Shown here piece after piece: positions 23,901-33,949 of a stretch of DNA of 64,000 nt (its first letter is position 1; every line of letters starts with the position of its first letter). The notes beneath the pieces were generated by a model. It was not told the origin of the DNA and did not search any database. It saw only the letters and a list, made by a program, of their open reading frames with translations. Source of the stretch: Apoda limacodes. Taxonomy: Eukaryota; Arthropoda; Insecta; Lepidoptera; Limacodidae. Position numbers and translations under genes: made by a program. The stretch spans positions 3,124,959-3,188,958 of the forward strand of contig OX291542.1 in assembly GCA_946406115.1 (NCBI GenBank). The letters are read 5' to 3'.

Positions 23901-26900
23901 TCTTCGCTAAGTGCGTAGTTCCTCTCTTATGTCAACCAAAGATCGCATAATACTCTTTACTACCGGCGTTGTAGTTCTTCGAGTGTCGTAATAGATTTAA
24001 GAAAAGTCTGCATCTTTAAGATAAATATCGCCATCTTCAATCACTTTCTGTCAAAAAAAAACTAAATTTTTATTTATACAAAATCACTTTTACTTAACGT
24101 GGTACCTAAATATTCCGAATTAGTTTACATAGTTTATGCATACTATCACTAAAACTGACCAAAATTTGAAATTGAATGTCTAAAAACTATTTTAGATTAT
24201 TAGGACTTTTATTTGCTTTACTTTTTTTCCTTAAAATCATATTTTTTCTAAGGCGCGTCAAAATTGAGACGAGAAACATGATACATATCACATTAAACTT
24301 GCAAGTGCACTAATAATTAATATTACACTTCAAGAACACTGTTAGTCAACAATACTTACATTTCGTGATGGAAAATGTTGCAATGTCCGTAGATAAACAG
24401 TAGCACTTATTTAATATTTATAAATTAATGTAATTTTATAACGGTGAATTTTATGACTTTAGAAGTTTTTACTATCTGCTTTTAACCCCGAAAACGCTTC
24501 AAATTAGTAATAAGGTATCAAAATACGGGTATAAATCCAAGTTCTATTTGACACCATTATATATAACATACATAACTAAAAGTTTCAATAAAATTCATTA
24601 TAAAGGTGCAGTAAAGGTTCGAGCGGAAGACTGACGATCTTATAACACCTCTTATACACTTCTACTAAAGGTTATATAAAACCACTATAAACGGTCTATC
24701 CAGGCTTTACCTGCTAAATTTTGCGCCAAAATCGAAGATATAAAGGTGTTATTACACTCTATAACTCTCTTATAAATTATACGCTAACTCCCTAATATTT
24801 AAGCAGATCCGAAAAAAAGGTCCACTACAGCTTCTCTTAACGCTAAAATGTTACTTGGGACATTTATCACATTTGCAGTTACTTAAATGACACACTTCAT
24901 TCTTGGCTTTGATTATATTTTATAAACAAATACGATTTTTTATGGATTTAACTTTGAAAATGACAGATTTTTATGAAAAATTATAAGCCGTATTTTAACT
25001 TATTAACGTAATAATTTCCCGAAATGCTCACAAAGTTGATACGACTGAAATAAGACCAATAAACCGTCCAAATATCGTCATACTAGGTGCCGTCGTTTCA
25101 GCGGAGCGATTTTAAGTAATTCTTTCTATCAGTCTCTCCTCAAGTCTAAATTACGCCATAAATTTAACCCCAAAATATTTTTTGAAAATTTATTATATTC
25201 AGGCATTTAAAAAAAAAATATCCAGCCCACTGTGCGACGGGGTGACCAGTGGCTGGAAACACATCACCAACCACTCTAGTCCTAGGTGGTGAAACTGTCG
25301 TTGCTACACTGCGTCTGGAATAGTGTACCTGGACTAAGGTGGGGACAGAATTATATACACCTTTTACTAATTCTAGACAAACTTTAGTATTGGACACGGG
25401 TATATTGCCTTTAATATAATCAAGGTTAGAAGTTTCCACGTCAATGCAAGTAAGTAACCTACCTATAATAATGCTACAGGTCCACACGTACAGTTGTCGG
25501 GAGTTGATCTACGTGAGCGTACAACTCCTGTCCGAGAGTAAACGGAAGGCGCCGCTGTTCGTGGCGGTCGCGCCCGGACAGCCCGTGTTGTTTATCTCGT
25601 CGCTCGCTGCCACTCCGTTGCTGAAAGCGACTGTTGAAGGTACATGCAACTATAGAGCTGCACACATTCAAATATCTAGTTGCACTCATACACGTATCCA
25701 GTTGCCCACATTCAAGTATCTAGTTGCGCTCATACAAGTATCCAGTTGCACACATTCAAGTATCTAATTGCACTCATACAAGTATCCAGTTGCACACATT
25801 TAAGTATCTAGTTGCACACATACTTCTATCCAGTTGCACACATTCAAGTATCTAGTTGCACTCATACAAGTACCCAGTTGCACACATTCAAGTATATAGT
25901 TGCACACATTCAAGTATATAGTTGCACTCATACAAGTATCCAGCCGCACCACCAGTATTCATTTTTACCAATTCCAGGTAACTTAAAAGTTTAAAAAAGG
26001 ATACCATTCATACTGGACCCAAAACCGAAGTGCCGGCCAACAAAAAAAAAGGTGTCTAAACCGTTGAGGACATTACTGAGTAATTAATATTTTAGCTACT
26101 GTAGGGGCTTCAATTATCCTTAAATCTTATCTTGACTTAAATAGATTAAAGTCATTTTTACTATTTTCTGGAAACAAAAATCCACTCCAAAGCACTTCTG
26201 TTAACTAATAGGACAAAGGGCTCGGACTCTATTTGCCGACTGTGTTGGCAAAGGGCGAAAAGAACGCACCACCGGATAGTTCGAGAAGTAGCGCAAGAAG
26301 TAAAAGATGAAGTTCCTGAGCCAGCTAACGAGATTAACCCTGTGGTTCCCGCACCAGCGACTATGATTTTACCTGCTTATCTTCGGACCCCAAATACTGG
26401 ACGCACCTGTGTTTTCCCATTGTGAAAATACATCCCGGCTTCGGATACCGGAAGCTGTTGTCCTTGGTTGACTTATTAGAGACAATTTACTTTTGTGTGA
26501 TGAAACTCGAGTCTGTCATGAACGAGGTAGCAATACAAGAAAATCTTATACAGGATTTCTTATCCGATCACGTTGTTCGAGCCATGTCTGTCATGAGAGC
26601 ACACATCAGTCACGACGTCTTGAACTTCGAACAATGCGAGGATATTGACGCCAGAACGAGTGGTTCGTGAACGCATGAAAGACACGGCATGCAAATGAAA
26701 CACAGCTAACCATGGAACAAGCCAATAAATCACGCCAGGTCACTCTTTGCAGATTGGTCGTGGAAGTAATTAATGGCAGGTTTACAGGGAATTATCGCCT
26801 ATTGAGAAATATATACATAAACTGCACTTTGGGAAACATGTTTAATTATTTCAAAGTGCCTGCGGCTTTGACCAATGCCTATTACGTGGTCATAGAAGAC

Positions 26901-29418
26901 AATGTGCATGCAGAAACATTTCTGGAAATAATTCAAGAAATAATGAATATTCCAAATCAAATGGCTGACCTCATCAGCAGGTATAATTATAAGAGACGTA
27001 GGACTATTTTTCACCCCATCTCAGCCGAGTTGCCAGAGCTAAGTTATATACAGAGACTTACAGTAGAAGACCTTATATTATTGAGCCTTGGCTCATATCA
27101 ATTAAAACAAAGCAGGCGCTATTACGGCGAGCATATAAAATACAATGGTACATTTACTATTAAGGTGGGAGACTCACTCCCAGAAGAACATTCCAGAGAA
27201 CTAGGAGAATATATTTCTATTATTCGGGGACGTATACAATCCCGACATATCTATTCAAAAACTTATTATGTATAAAATCACATTTGGGACAGCCTCTTAT
27301 CTTGCCGCATCGAAATCGCATCACACTGTGTAATATTTTAGGTTTTTTCTAGAGACTACAGTATGGGGTTCTTCGAAAGGGAGTGATTCGAAGGGAGTAA
27401 TGCCACTGGTATTGCAAGCGTCTATTGGCTACGGTAACCGCTTAGCATCAGGTGGACCGTAAGCATGTTTGCCACCACGATGATATAAAATATATATATA
27501 ACATAAAGATCTACAGCGATTTACTGTGATCGCTACCTGACCCCGTGACAATGACGTGGTTTTGATGTGATTAACGCCGCTGCGGCTGAAAACTAGAATG
27601 TTTTCTATAAACTTTGAATATTATACCTATAAGTACAAAGTAACGTACGCACATATTAGTACAAAATTATCTAAAAGTATACAATAATAGCACTGATCAC
27701 TACCAGCAACAGGCGGAGGCGGCGACGTCGGGGCGGTAGCGTAGGGTACCGAGTAGGTATACACCTATGCACGCGATTTAACTTGATGGTCAATTAATGA
27801 CGGAATAAATAATCATAGAGGTTTGGGCATCATCTCAACAATCTCATTTTTCGCTAGAAAACGAAAACATTTTTTCAATTCAATGAATATAAATCAGATT
27901 TTTCTATTTAAAAATATCAGGTGACGGAATTGTTATAGAGATTTGGTGCCATAGTAAAAAATACTCGGACTAACTTTCCCTACAGTAGTGACACATTTTC
28001 TTCGTTGGCCGGTTCTTTGACTTTTGGGTCTAGACTTGTATGCAACGTGAATGGTCTCCTTTACAAAATATCTTTTAATTTGTCCAGACCAGTGTCTACA
28101 TCGAGAAAATAGTTGTCCGCCGGATTCAGACAAATATATCGCCAAAATGATATATGTCTCAAATTATAGGTTTTAAGTTGCTGAACTTTTAGGTTGGTAT
28201 TACTATTTTTACTTGCTACGTGATTTATATAAAATATGATTATTTTTATTTGTTTTTTTACTTCAAAACTATAACATTTTAGGGAATTATACATTTATCT
28301 ATATCCTTAACTAGTATTTTCCCACGACTTGGCCCGCTTAGACTTTATCTGTTTATGTTATATATTATATAAGAAAGGTTTTTATTTGTTTATGTTATAT
28401 ATTATGACGGCGTGTGGCACTGCAGAACAGGCCGATCAAGATAAGCGTTGGGGCACCTATAAGTTGGTGGCGCCAACAATCATCTTTTAGCGCGTGCGCA
28501 ACGTAGCGGGGCGTTCATTGCCAGGTCGTTGGCGAGCGGAAAAAACATAGTACAGAGTGGCTTGCGGCGGCCAGTAATGTTTTTATCTGAGTGACGGCGC
28601 GTCGATCGCGAGCTAAAGAAACTCGTGCAGCGGCCGGTATGGTATGCAACCGGATGTCGGTGCGTCAATTGCAAGAAAAAGGAACAAAGTGGCGCGTGCG
28701 GCTGGGACTGGGCCGCAGAGTCGCGCAGACATATTCAATACACTCGACTTCACCTCTCCAGTAGCAAATAAAATGTTATGTTTGGCAACTTAAACCCACC
28801 ATTTGAGTTATGTTTCATTTCATCGGAACTGGTATATTTGCAACTCCGCAGTACATTTAAATCTTCATAAAAATAGCCTTGTTACAGTAAAAGATTAAAA
28901 AAATAGGTGCTAGCATAGACTGGTCCGTGTTACAGTTTTGTGATAACCGAGATTTAATTAGTTCCTTTTGTAATTTGTTCCTTCCAGGTCTGGGCTACCA
29001 ATCGTGTGAAGACGCTCAACTCTCCGGACAAGACATAATGTCATTGCTTCAGATATACAACCAAAATTACACTGACAATGTCAACCAATTGACTGAAATG
29101 CCTAAATACAACCCCTTACCTGTCATAACCAAAAACGGCATAGACTACACTAACAAACACTATGATGAGAAATATATAGAAAATTTGCTTGGGCCCAATC
29201 CGCCCCTAAGGACAGAACTAACCATACAGACTGTGACACCATTTTTTGACCCATGCATAATGAATAAATCGATGAAAATGAGTATGAAGCTGAAATGTGA
29301 TAATGTTGCTGAATTACTAAAGACCTGGGTGTCCAGGAAAGCTTTGCCGCCCAATTCGGAATTAATACAAGCGTATTTGAATTCAAAGTCCGATGTTATC
29401 ACCCGTAGAGATGACTGA
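14952..29418 (+). CDS. CENPN: Centromere protein N (CENP-N/Chl4 family), exon 1 not identified
   Basis: Four exons are visible: 14952-15173, 18114-18253, 25480-25639 and 28988-29418 (TGA at 29416). All have AG/GT borders (TTTCAG, TGACAG, CTACAG, TTCCAG; GTAAGG, GTAAGA, GTACAT) and the phases agree at each junction. They encode 317 residues; a short first exon must supply the start, so the total would be close to the 339 of human CENP-N. Compared with human CENP-N recalled from memory, the order matches throughout: P-LSELQAII against PMNELTTIL; FQQRRWHTVILTD against FHQHQKVWEVFQMS; TPLLKA...LLQIYNQNYT against TPLLGQ...IVFKQYNQTFE; and a C-terminus VAELLKTW...SKSDVITRRD against LLEALKSL...KRMNYFKIRD. 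CENP-N is a CCAN subunit that pairs with CENP-L at the inner kinetochore and, in vertebrates, reads the CENP-A nucleosome. An alternative acceptor at 18105 adds three codons in frame. Family call from pattern memory, not a search. Confidence 0.82.
15174..18113 (+). other. CENP-N intron
   Basis: About 2.9 kb, starting GTAAGG and ending TGACAG. Mostly AT-rich. It holds a GC-richer patch at 16140-16310 and, at 17930-18010, a fragment with GAGTTTCTTGCCGGTTCTTC that resembles L2-like LINE 3' ends (compare 50082-50190). The short open frames here show no domain. Confidence 0.5.
18300..18480 (+). repeat. tRNA-derived SINE in CENP-N intron
   Basis: A degenerate A-box region is followed by a good B box (GGTTCAATCCC, 18349-18359), GCACAGGACAAACATTTATG, an A/T-rich linker and the GGACATAACAACACAGCGCC segment. 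It starts less than 50 bases after the donor at 18254. Confidence 0.6.
18569..19500 (-). pseudogene. Broken transposon-like ORF (KWG-DG family), minus strand
   Basis: The minus frame 18904-18569 encodes 111 residues starting MASKKQKKECYP, with SKWGFDGPCSQSWYEQKLES and later SLAPLKLTCEESQGG. I recall a KWGxDGSSGxSxYKQ block followed by 'xxPLxL' from large uncharacterised proteins that are multicopy in arthropods and cnidarians and probably transposon-derived. Further upstream on the same strand (about 19490-19260) a second open stretch reads MFKSEYGKWFEKN...LPSTSTSSVGTMTKRKF, fitting the N-terminal part of such a protein, with stops and lost sequence between. It lies inside a CENP-N intron, antisense to it. 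Family identity is tentative. Confidence 0.4.
21112..22058 (+). pseudogene. LINE apurinic-type endonuclease domain, frameshifted
   Basis: The frame 21112-21588 shows the exonuclease-endonuclease-phosphatase fold of non-LTR elements: FCNIRGIHANLNAVHHHLE, LFLTETQIS with the catalytic Glu, YACLYRSHSG and VILGDFNAHHREW. It ends at a stop at 21586. After about 130 bases in another frame, the 21723-22058 frame resumes with the SSDHCLV motif carrying the catalytic Asp-His pair, then RVWHYKSADWD and PYLRV...KKRPWFN. Confidence 0.8.
22152..23792 (+). pseudogene. LINE reverse transcriptase, broken
   Basis: The frame 22152-22853 holds SSGPDGIPAVVLK, VHPVPKKGDRSDPSNYRPI, RQYGFRHGRSTRDLL and the palm-A-like SLDMKAFDRV, ending in a stop. 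The expected YADD box region around 23065 reads CYTDDST, a Tyr-Thr-Asp-Asp variant, in a different frame. The 23190-23792 frame carries the C-terminal part (QVRPHMEYCCHLW, VQRRAVRIVDDP, LCVFYRLYNG, RSWNELPAKVF). At least two frame breaks make it non-functional. Confidence 0.8.
23894..25479 (+). other. Remainder of CENP-N intron
   Basis: AT-rich intron ending in CTACAG before the exon at 25480. At 24600-24800 there are repeated TATAACACC / TATAACTC / TATAAACGG blocks that look distantly like sequence at 20090-20380 on the other side of the LINE. No exon seen. Confidence 0.35.
25656..25941 (+). repeat. 22-bp minisatellite, 13 units
   Basis: Thirteen head-to-tail copies fill 286 bp exactly. Two variants, AGTTGCACACATTCAAGTAT+CT and AGTTGCACTCATACAAGTAT+CC, mostly alternate, giving a 44-bp higher-order unit. 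The array starts 17 bases after the CENP-N donor at 25640. The open frames across it are artefacts of the repeat. Confidence 0.9.
26330..27275 (+). pseudogene. PIF/Harbinger-like DDE transposase fossil, SWIM-linked type
   Basis: Part 1 (26330-26660) with frameshifts reads VPAPATMILPAYLRTPNTGR, TCVFP-CENTS, LIRDNLLLCDETRVCHE, a Cys-rich N-terminal domain. Part 2 (26712-27275, 187 residues) reads CRLVVEVINGRF, RLLRNIYINC, VPAALTNAYYVV, then ELSYIQRLTVEDLILLSLGS, YQLKQSRRYYGEH and GRIQSRHIYSKTYYV. I recall this order from DDE_Tnp_4 proteins that carry a SWIM-type zinc finger after the transposase, but here the sequence stops before it. The 26422-26670 frame is an out-of-frame shadow of part 1. 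The fossil lies in a CENP-N intron. Confidence 0.6.
27345..27490 (+). mobile_element. LINE 3' end fragment (same family as 20540-23893)
   Basis: GACTACAGTATGGGGTTCTT, GCAAGCGTCTATTGGCTACG and CCGTAAGCATGTTTGCCACC match the tail at 23758-23870 and at 63620-63745. Only the last 150 bases were inserted. Confidence 0.75.
28340..28780. repeat. Short tandem duplication beside a GC-rich block
   Basis: TGTTTATGTTATATATTATA occurs twice (about 28349 and 28386). It is followed by a GC-rich segment 28404-28745 and an AATAAA near 28767. The block is out of place in the AT-rich CENP-N intron. It could be a solo LTR or an old element 5' region; no frame or terminal motif settles this. Confidence 0.3.
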
Positions 29419-29739
29419 CCATTTTTAGCTTGCAATGGGTTCAATCCTAATGTTATTCGTCCGTCAAACGAACACAAATTCCTTTAATGGGTGGATTTGC
29501 CGGTCTAGGAATGTACAACTACTGTTCCCTTTTCCCTTATGAACACCCATTGGAGGGATATACCGCAAAAGAGCCGAGTTTTAGATACCAACAAAATCGT
29601 AAAATATAGATAGAGTTCCAGAGGACAATCATCAATATAGTACGGAACCTCAAGCCGGTCTAGTGGGCGAGCCACTCTTCAGACTATGACGACACTTCAC
29701 TTCGAGGGTGTAAAAAAATTATTACAAAGTAAAAACCAT
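29419..29739 (+). other. CENP-N 3' UTR, proximal part
   Basis: Non-coding after the stop. No AATAAA is present until 30374-30383 (two overlapping signals), so the transcript may run through the RTE fragment at 29740-30070, giving a 3' UTR of roughly 1 kb. This is inference from signal position only. Confidence 0.35.
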
Positions 29740-30070
29740 TGTTTTGCGCGATAAAATCCGAAATGAGAAAATTTGCCGAAGAACCAAAGTTACCGACATA
29801 GCTCAAAAAGTTAGCAAGCTGAAGTGGCAGTGGCCAGGCCACATCGCTCGTCGAACCGATAACCGATGGGGAAGAAAGTGGCGACCATGGATCGGAAGAC
29901 GCAGCGTGGGTCGGCCTCCTACCAGGTAGATAGACGACCTGGTTAGAGCCGCAGGAAGCCGATGGGCGCGGGCGGCTCAGGACCGCCCGTTGTGGAGACA
30001 TGCGGGAGGCCTAGGTTTAGCAGAGGACATCTTCCGGCTGAAACGACGACCAATAATTGCGCTCGGGGAC
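29740..30070 (+). mobile_element. RTE-clade LINE 3' end fragment
   Basis: Encodes KLKWQWPGHIARRTDNRWG and WIGRRSVGRPPTR, the hallmark end of RTE-type ORF2, followed by the expected ...CGTTGTGGAGACATGCGGGAG and TAGCAGAGGACATCTTCCGG in broken frame. Same family as 40797-41640. Confidence 0.8.
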
Positions 30071-30468
30071 CTTCGCGGCGAGATAAGTAACTAGAAGGTA
30101 CTCTCGGGCATCCACGTAAGGTACATTTTTGGTTAATAATACTCTTGTATAGATAATTGTAGCTGCGCAGGTATTTGCCTACAATAAGAGTGAAGTATTT
30201 GTTAGTAAGAACTGTTTATTAATAATGTTAAATAACTGTTAGTTAATTAATCGAAATATGTCTGCTTCTTATTTGGGGTTGGCGAGTTTTTATTTTGTAG
30301 CGCCATCTTAGTAGCTAATATCGATTTGATATTTTAATCGTGTGAAATATAGTATTATTACTTTCGTATTAAAAATAAATAAAATTTATTGAAATAATAG
30401 TCATCTTTATTTTTAATCCCAATTTATTGGCCTGTAATGTCCAATGTAAATAAAAAAAACTGATATCC

Positions 30469-30610
30469 CTCGCAGCTTAGTTGGTAGTGTGGCCAGCTGC
30501 TGTGTAGAAGGTGTGGGTTCGATTCCTGCACTGGACAAACATTTGACATAATATAAACATTTGTGTTTGTCTTGAGTCTCTTTTCTGGAGGCTTAGGCCA
30601 TATAGAGTTA
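30469..30610 (+). repeat. tRNA-derived SINE
   Basis: A box GCAGCTTAGTTGG and a perfect B box GGTTCGATTCC at 30516-30526, then GCACTGGACAAACATTTG. The tail continues as CATTTGTGTTTGTCTTGAG. The spacing is tRNA-like, but no acceptor stem closes. Confidence 0.65.
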
Positions 30611-31340
30611 ATCTACCGCACTGCCTTTGTATACTTGGCGGACGTTTATCGAGCTAGTAGCTATTCTCGCAAAAGAAAGAAAAAAGAACTTAAAGCTTAA
30701 CTTCGCGTATCGTTTCAGATAGACGAATGCGACTGGGCCCCGTGCTTTTCAATTCTCAGATAATAATTAACTTTAGGTTTCTTGCATAAACTAATTTGAC
30801 GCACAAAACCCTACAAAAAATACCTATTTAAAATTAAAACCCAATATGAAATCCTATGAGGGACTGTGATGAGGTTCATTCAGGTTTAAAAATGCAGATA
30901 ATTACTTAAACGAAAAGAAAATTCTTTCAAACAGATACTAGCTGATTAATTTCAACGAATTTTTTTAATATTTTAAAGCAGGTATTCTATTTGTTTCAAC
31001 TAAAACCAGGGTTTTAGCTTAAAACATCAGATTTTGAGTCAAAAATCTAACAAATTCTGTTAAAATTATTATTTTCTCTAACTTAAACTCATATTAACTG
31101 AACATTTCACTGGCTTTGATTTAAGATACAATTATTTTAAACGAAACATATAGTTTTTAATAAGTGACCGTCACAGAATAAAGAAAACCTATGTTGGCGC
31201 AAAAAAAATTACAACTAAGGAAAATTATTTTTTGTTTCAAACGAAGAAAAATAAAATGTTGCATATAAAAATGTATTTATTCTATACAAGAACATTAACT
31301 GTCTTATAGTTATTAATTTAAATAATTCAAATTATAAACG
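30611..31340. other. AT-rich intergenic DNA
   Basis: Nothing recognised: no splice-flanked frame, no clear repeat boundary. Confidence 0.3.
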
Positions 31341-31349
31341 AGCAATTCT

Positions 31350-31870
31350 TGTATATATCTCTTATTATATATATAAAAATCACGTTTCACGTTGTTTGTT
31401 TGCGATGGACTCCTAAACCTAAACCGATTTTGATCAAACTTCGTAACTATCTGTTATTTGATCCAACTTAAAAGATAGGATAGCTCATATCTTAATTTAT
31501 AGTCGCAATATTATTTTAATGCAAATAATTCGTCTATTATCTGTTTATATAAAATAAAAAAGGGCTCAAGTGGGAGTCGGACCCGCGCACTACTGGTAAA
31601 CCTTTTGTAATGAAATTTTGGTAAATCGTTGTGCACACCGCCGAGGAAGTTGTCTTTGAGAAATAAAAATTGGTCAAGCATACGCTGGGGTTTCTGAATT
31701 AGCACAACCCTTTCAAAATAGGTGGCGCGCCAGTTTCTAACTCGATCTGTCAAGTGCGAGCCGGACTCGGGCACTTTAGGTAAAAACCAACGTTCGCCGG
31801 GTGACAGAGGGACGGCAGCGGAACAACGTTCGCCGGAACCGCTAGAGTGTATATATATATATATATAAAT
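31350..31870 (-). repeat. Dispersed repeat interrupted by a second repeat
   Basis: The two ends (31360-31500 and 31735-31850) are the reverse complement of 10862-11145. Between them lies GTGCACACCGCC...GGTTTCTGAATTAGCACAAC...GGTGGCGCG, a block seen again at 61370-61545. A (TA)n run sits at 31850-31878. The 133-residue minus frame across it is fortuitous. Confidence 0.5.
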
Positions 31871-31879
31871 ATATATAAT

Positions 31880-33335
31880 CTGAATCTCAGAAACGGCTAC
31901 AACGATTTTCATGAAATTTATTGTTTCGGGAGCGATAAATCGATCTAGCTAGGTTTCATTTTTAGAAAACGTCGTTTAATCCGTGTTTGCAGGCAATGAT
32001 AAACTGAAAAATATGACTTCCCGACATCTATTGGCAAGTAATAATATTATTTTAACTGACACAGCAACACTAAACAATAGTCATCTAAAGTAAAAAAAAA
32101 ACGAGGTAAGTTCGGTCGATCGGGTACTTGATCTTTAAGTTAGCGTCATAAATTAAAATATTTTTATAGAGACGAGACCAAAGTCCTACAAACTATCATA
32201 TTGCGCCCACTATACTATCCACGTACAGGCACGTCGCTTTACAAAATTTTTAGGGGGGGCTGACTCCCAGAAACCATAGTAAAACCATTAAATATTAGGG
32301 GGTCTCAGCGCCCCGGACACTAACATTTGGGGCTTCAAGCACCCTGACTCCATAGAGTCGGCGCTACTACTTCTGGACGAGAGTATTGAAAGGCATTTCT
32401 ACTAACTTAGTGCAACGTCGCCTCGCCATTACGGACTTCTGAACTTTGGCAGTATGTTATATGTCCCAGTCAAAGGTCCGCAGTCCCTAGATTTTTGGCT
32501 GATGTCAGGAGTATGAAGCAACTCACTACATTAGGTACTCTGCTTTCTTAGTTCTGCAGTGTATATAGCTGGCTCAATATTGAAATTCGTGTTCAGTAAA
32601 CTTCGAAGGCAATACACATAATATTAAATTAAGTAGCGCTCTGAACTAGCGAAGCCGAATAAGAAAGACAAAAATTTGTGGCAATAGTAGTACACACCTA
32701 CCTTTATAATTACATAAGTTTCTATTGGCTTCAAAAGACGACAAATTTTTCAAAGTAACTAGTGAAAAATATGTAATGCCATGGTAAGAATGTTCAAAAC
32801 TTCAAATATACACGTATTTTCTTATTTTTAATAAGAAGTCTGTGTACTTGTATAATTTTCAGATCTTTATCATGAAATTAAGTTTGTATAGGAAAATTTA
32901 TACTAACTTCCATCCCCAAATTTAAGGTGTAGCGGGTGATTTACTAAAATGTATTTTCTTATTTATTACAAGAAGTCCCTATATAAATTATCAGACTTCT
33001 AGCATCAAAATTTCACATTTATTATACAAACGTCCATCCCCAAGTTTAAGGGGTCGGGGGTACAAGTTCCAAGTTTTAGAATTTTGTTGTTGTTTGTGAA
33101 CTAATACTAGCTTACATATCAAATTTCAGCTTTCTAGGGATTCAAGAATAACCTACCTTAAGAATTTTGATGACCATCAGTGAATGAGTGACTAAATCGG
33201 GGTTTTTTAGATATATTAAAATCAAAAGTATAAGAGTTATGATTGAAACTTTATATGTTTAATAAGCCACTATTGACATCATATCCTAGAAATTTTGTTT
33301 ATCTGGTATAATCAAAACCCAAGTTATAAGAGTTA
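31880..33335. other. Repeat debris, no gene
   Basis: 31890-32040 resembles a common lepidopteran repeat (AACGGCTACAACGATTTTCA...GATAAATCGATCTAGCTAGG). The 32220-32480 part is GC-richer. Two related blocks at 32860-33065 repeat TTATACTAACTTCCATCCCC / TTATACAAACGTCCATCCCC about 130 bp apart. No coding signal. Confidence 0.3.
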
Positions 33336-33337
33336 AA

Positions 33338-33948
33338 AAAAACCGGCCAAGTGCGAGTTGGACTCGCGCACCGAGGGTTCCGTAACCTACCACCATTTAT
33401 GTAATCTACAAACACAAACAAAAATATTTTTATATTTGAGTTGATTGAATGAAAGGAAAATTGCGGTTTACGATTTATGACGTATTAAAAAAAAACTACT
33501 TACTAGATCTCGTTCAAACCAATTTTCTGTGGAAGTTTGCATCGTAATGTACATCATATATTTTTTTTAGTTTTATCATTCTCTTATTTTAGAAGTAACA
33601 CACATTTTACCTGTTTAGAATTTTTTTTTATTAGTAACCTCAATATCATTTTTGAAGACCTATCCATAGATACCTCACACGTATGGGTTAGATGAAAAAA
33701 AAGTTTTGAGTTTCAGTTCTAAGTATGGGGAACCCCCAAATTTTTTTGTTTTTTTTTTCTATTTTTGTGTGAAAATATTAATGCGGTTCACAGAATACAT
33801 CTACTTGCCAAGTTTCAACAGTATAGTTCTTATAGTTTCGGAAAAAAGTGGCTGTGTGTGTGTGTGACATACGGACGGACGGACAGACAGACATGACGGA
33901 TCCATAAGGGTTCTGTTTTTTGTCATTTGGCTACGGAACCCTAAAAAC
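33338..33948 (+). repeat. GGTTCCGTA element with inverted ends
   Basis: Begins CCGGCCAAGTGCGAGTTGGA...GAGGGTTCCGTA and ends TACGGAACCCTAAAAA, so the termini are inverted AGGGTTCCGTA / TACGGAACCCT. A (TG)n run and (GGAC)n(AGAC)n microsatellite lie just inside the right end. About 610 bp and no ORF: a non-autonomous element of a type abundant in moths. Fragments occur at 19190-19255 and 8740-8775. Confidence 0.6.
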
Positions 33949-33949
33949 G

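Noticed and set aside
25444..25994. ORFs of 107 and 60 codons with repeated SSCTHTSIQ-like peptides
   Set aside because: Only the 25480-25639 part is a real exon; the repetitive peptides come from the intronic 22-bp minisatellite.
26422..26670. 82-codon ORF starting MKIHPGFGYRKLL
   Set aside because: It is an out-of-frame reading of the PIF-like N-terminal domain; the true frame (with breaks) gives CENTS...LIRDNLLLCDETRVCHE.
29160..29477. Minus-strand ORFs over the last CENP-N exon
   Set aside because: They are antisense shadows of a well-supported exon.
30469..30545. tRNA gene suggested by good A and B boxes
   Set aside because: No closing acceptor stem or anticodon arm, and the downstream tail is shared with other SINE copies.
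31511..31912. 133-codon minus frame
   Set aside because: Crosses two nested dispersed repeats and a (TA)n run.
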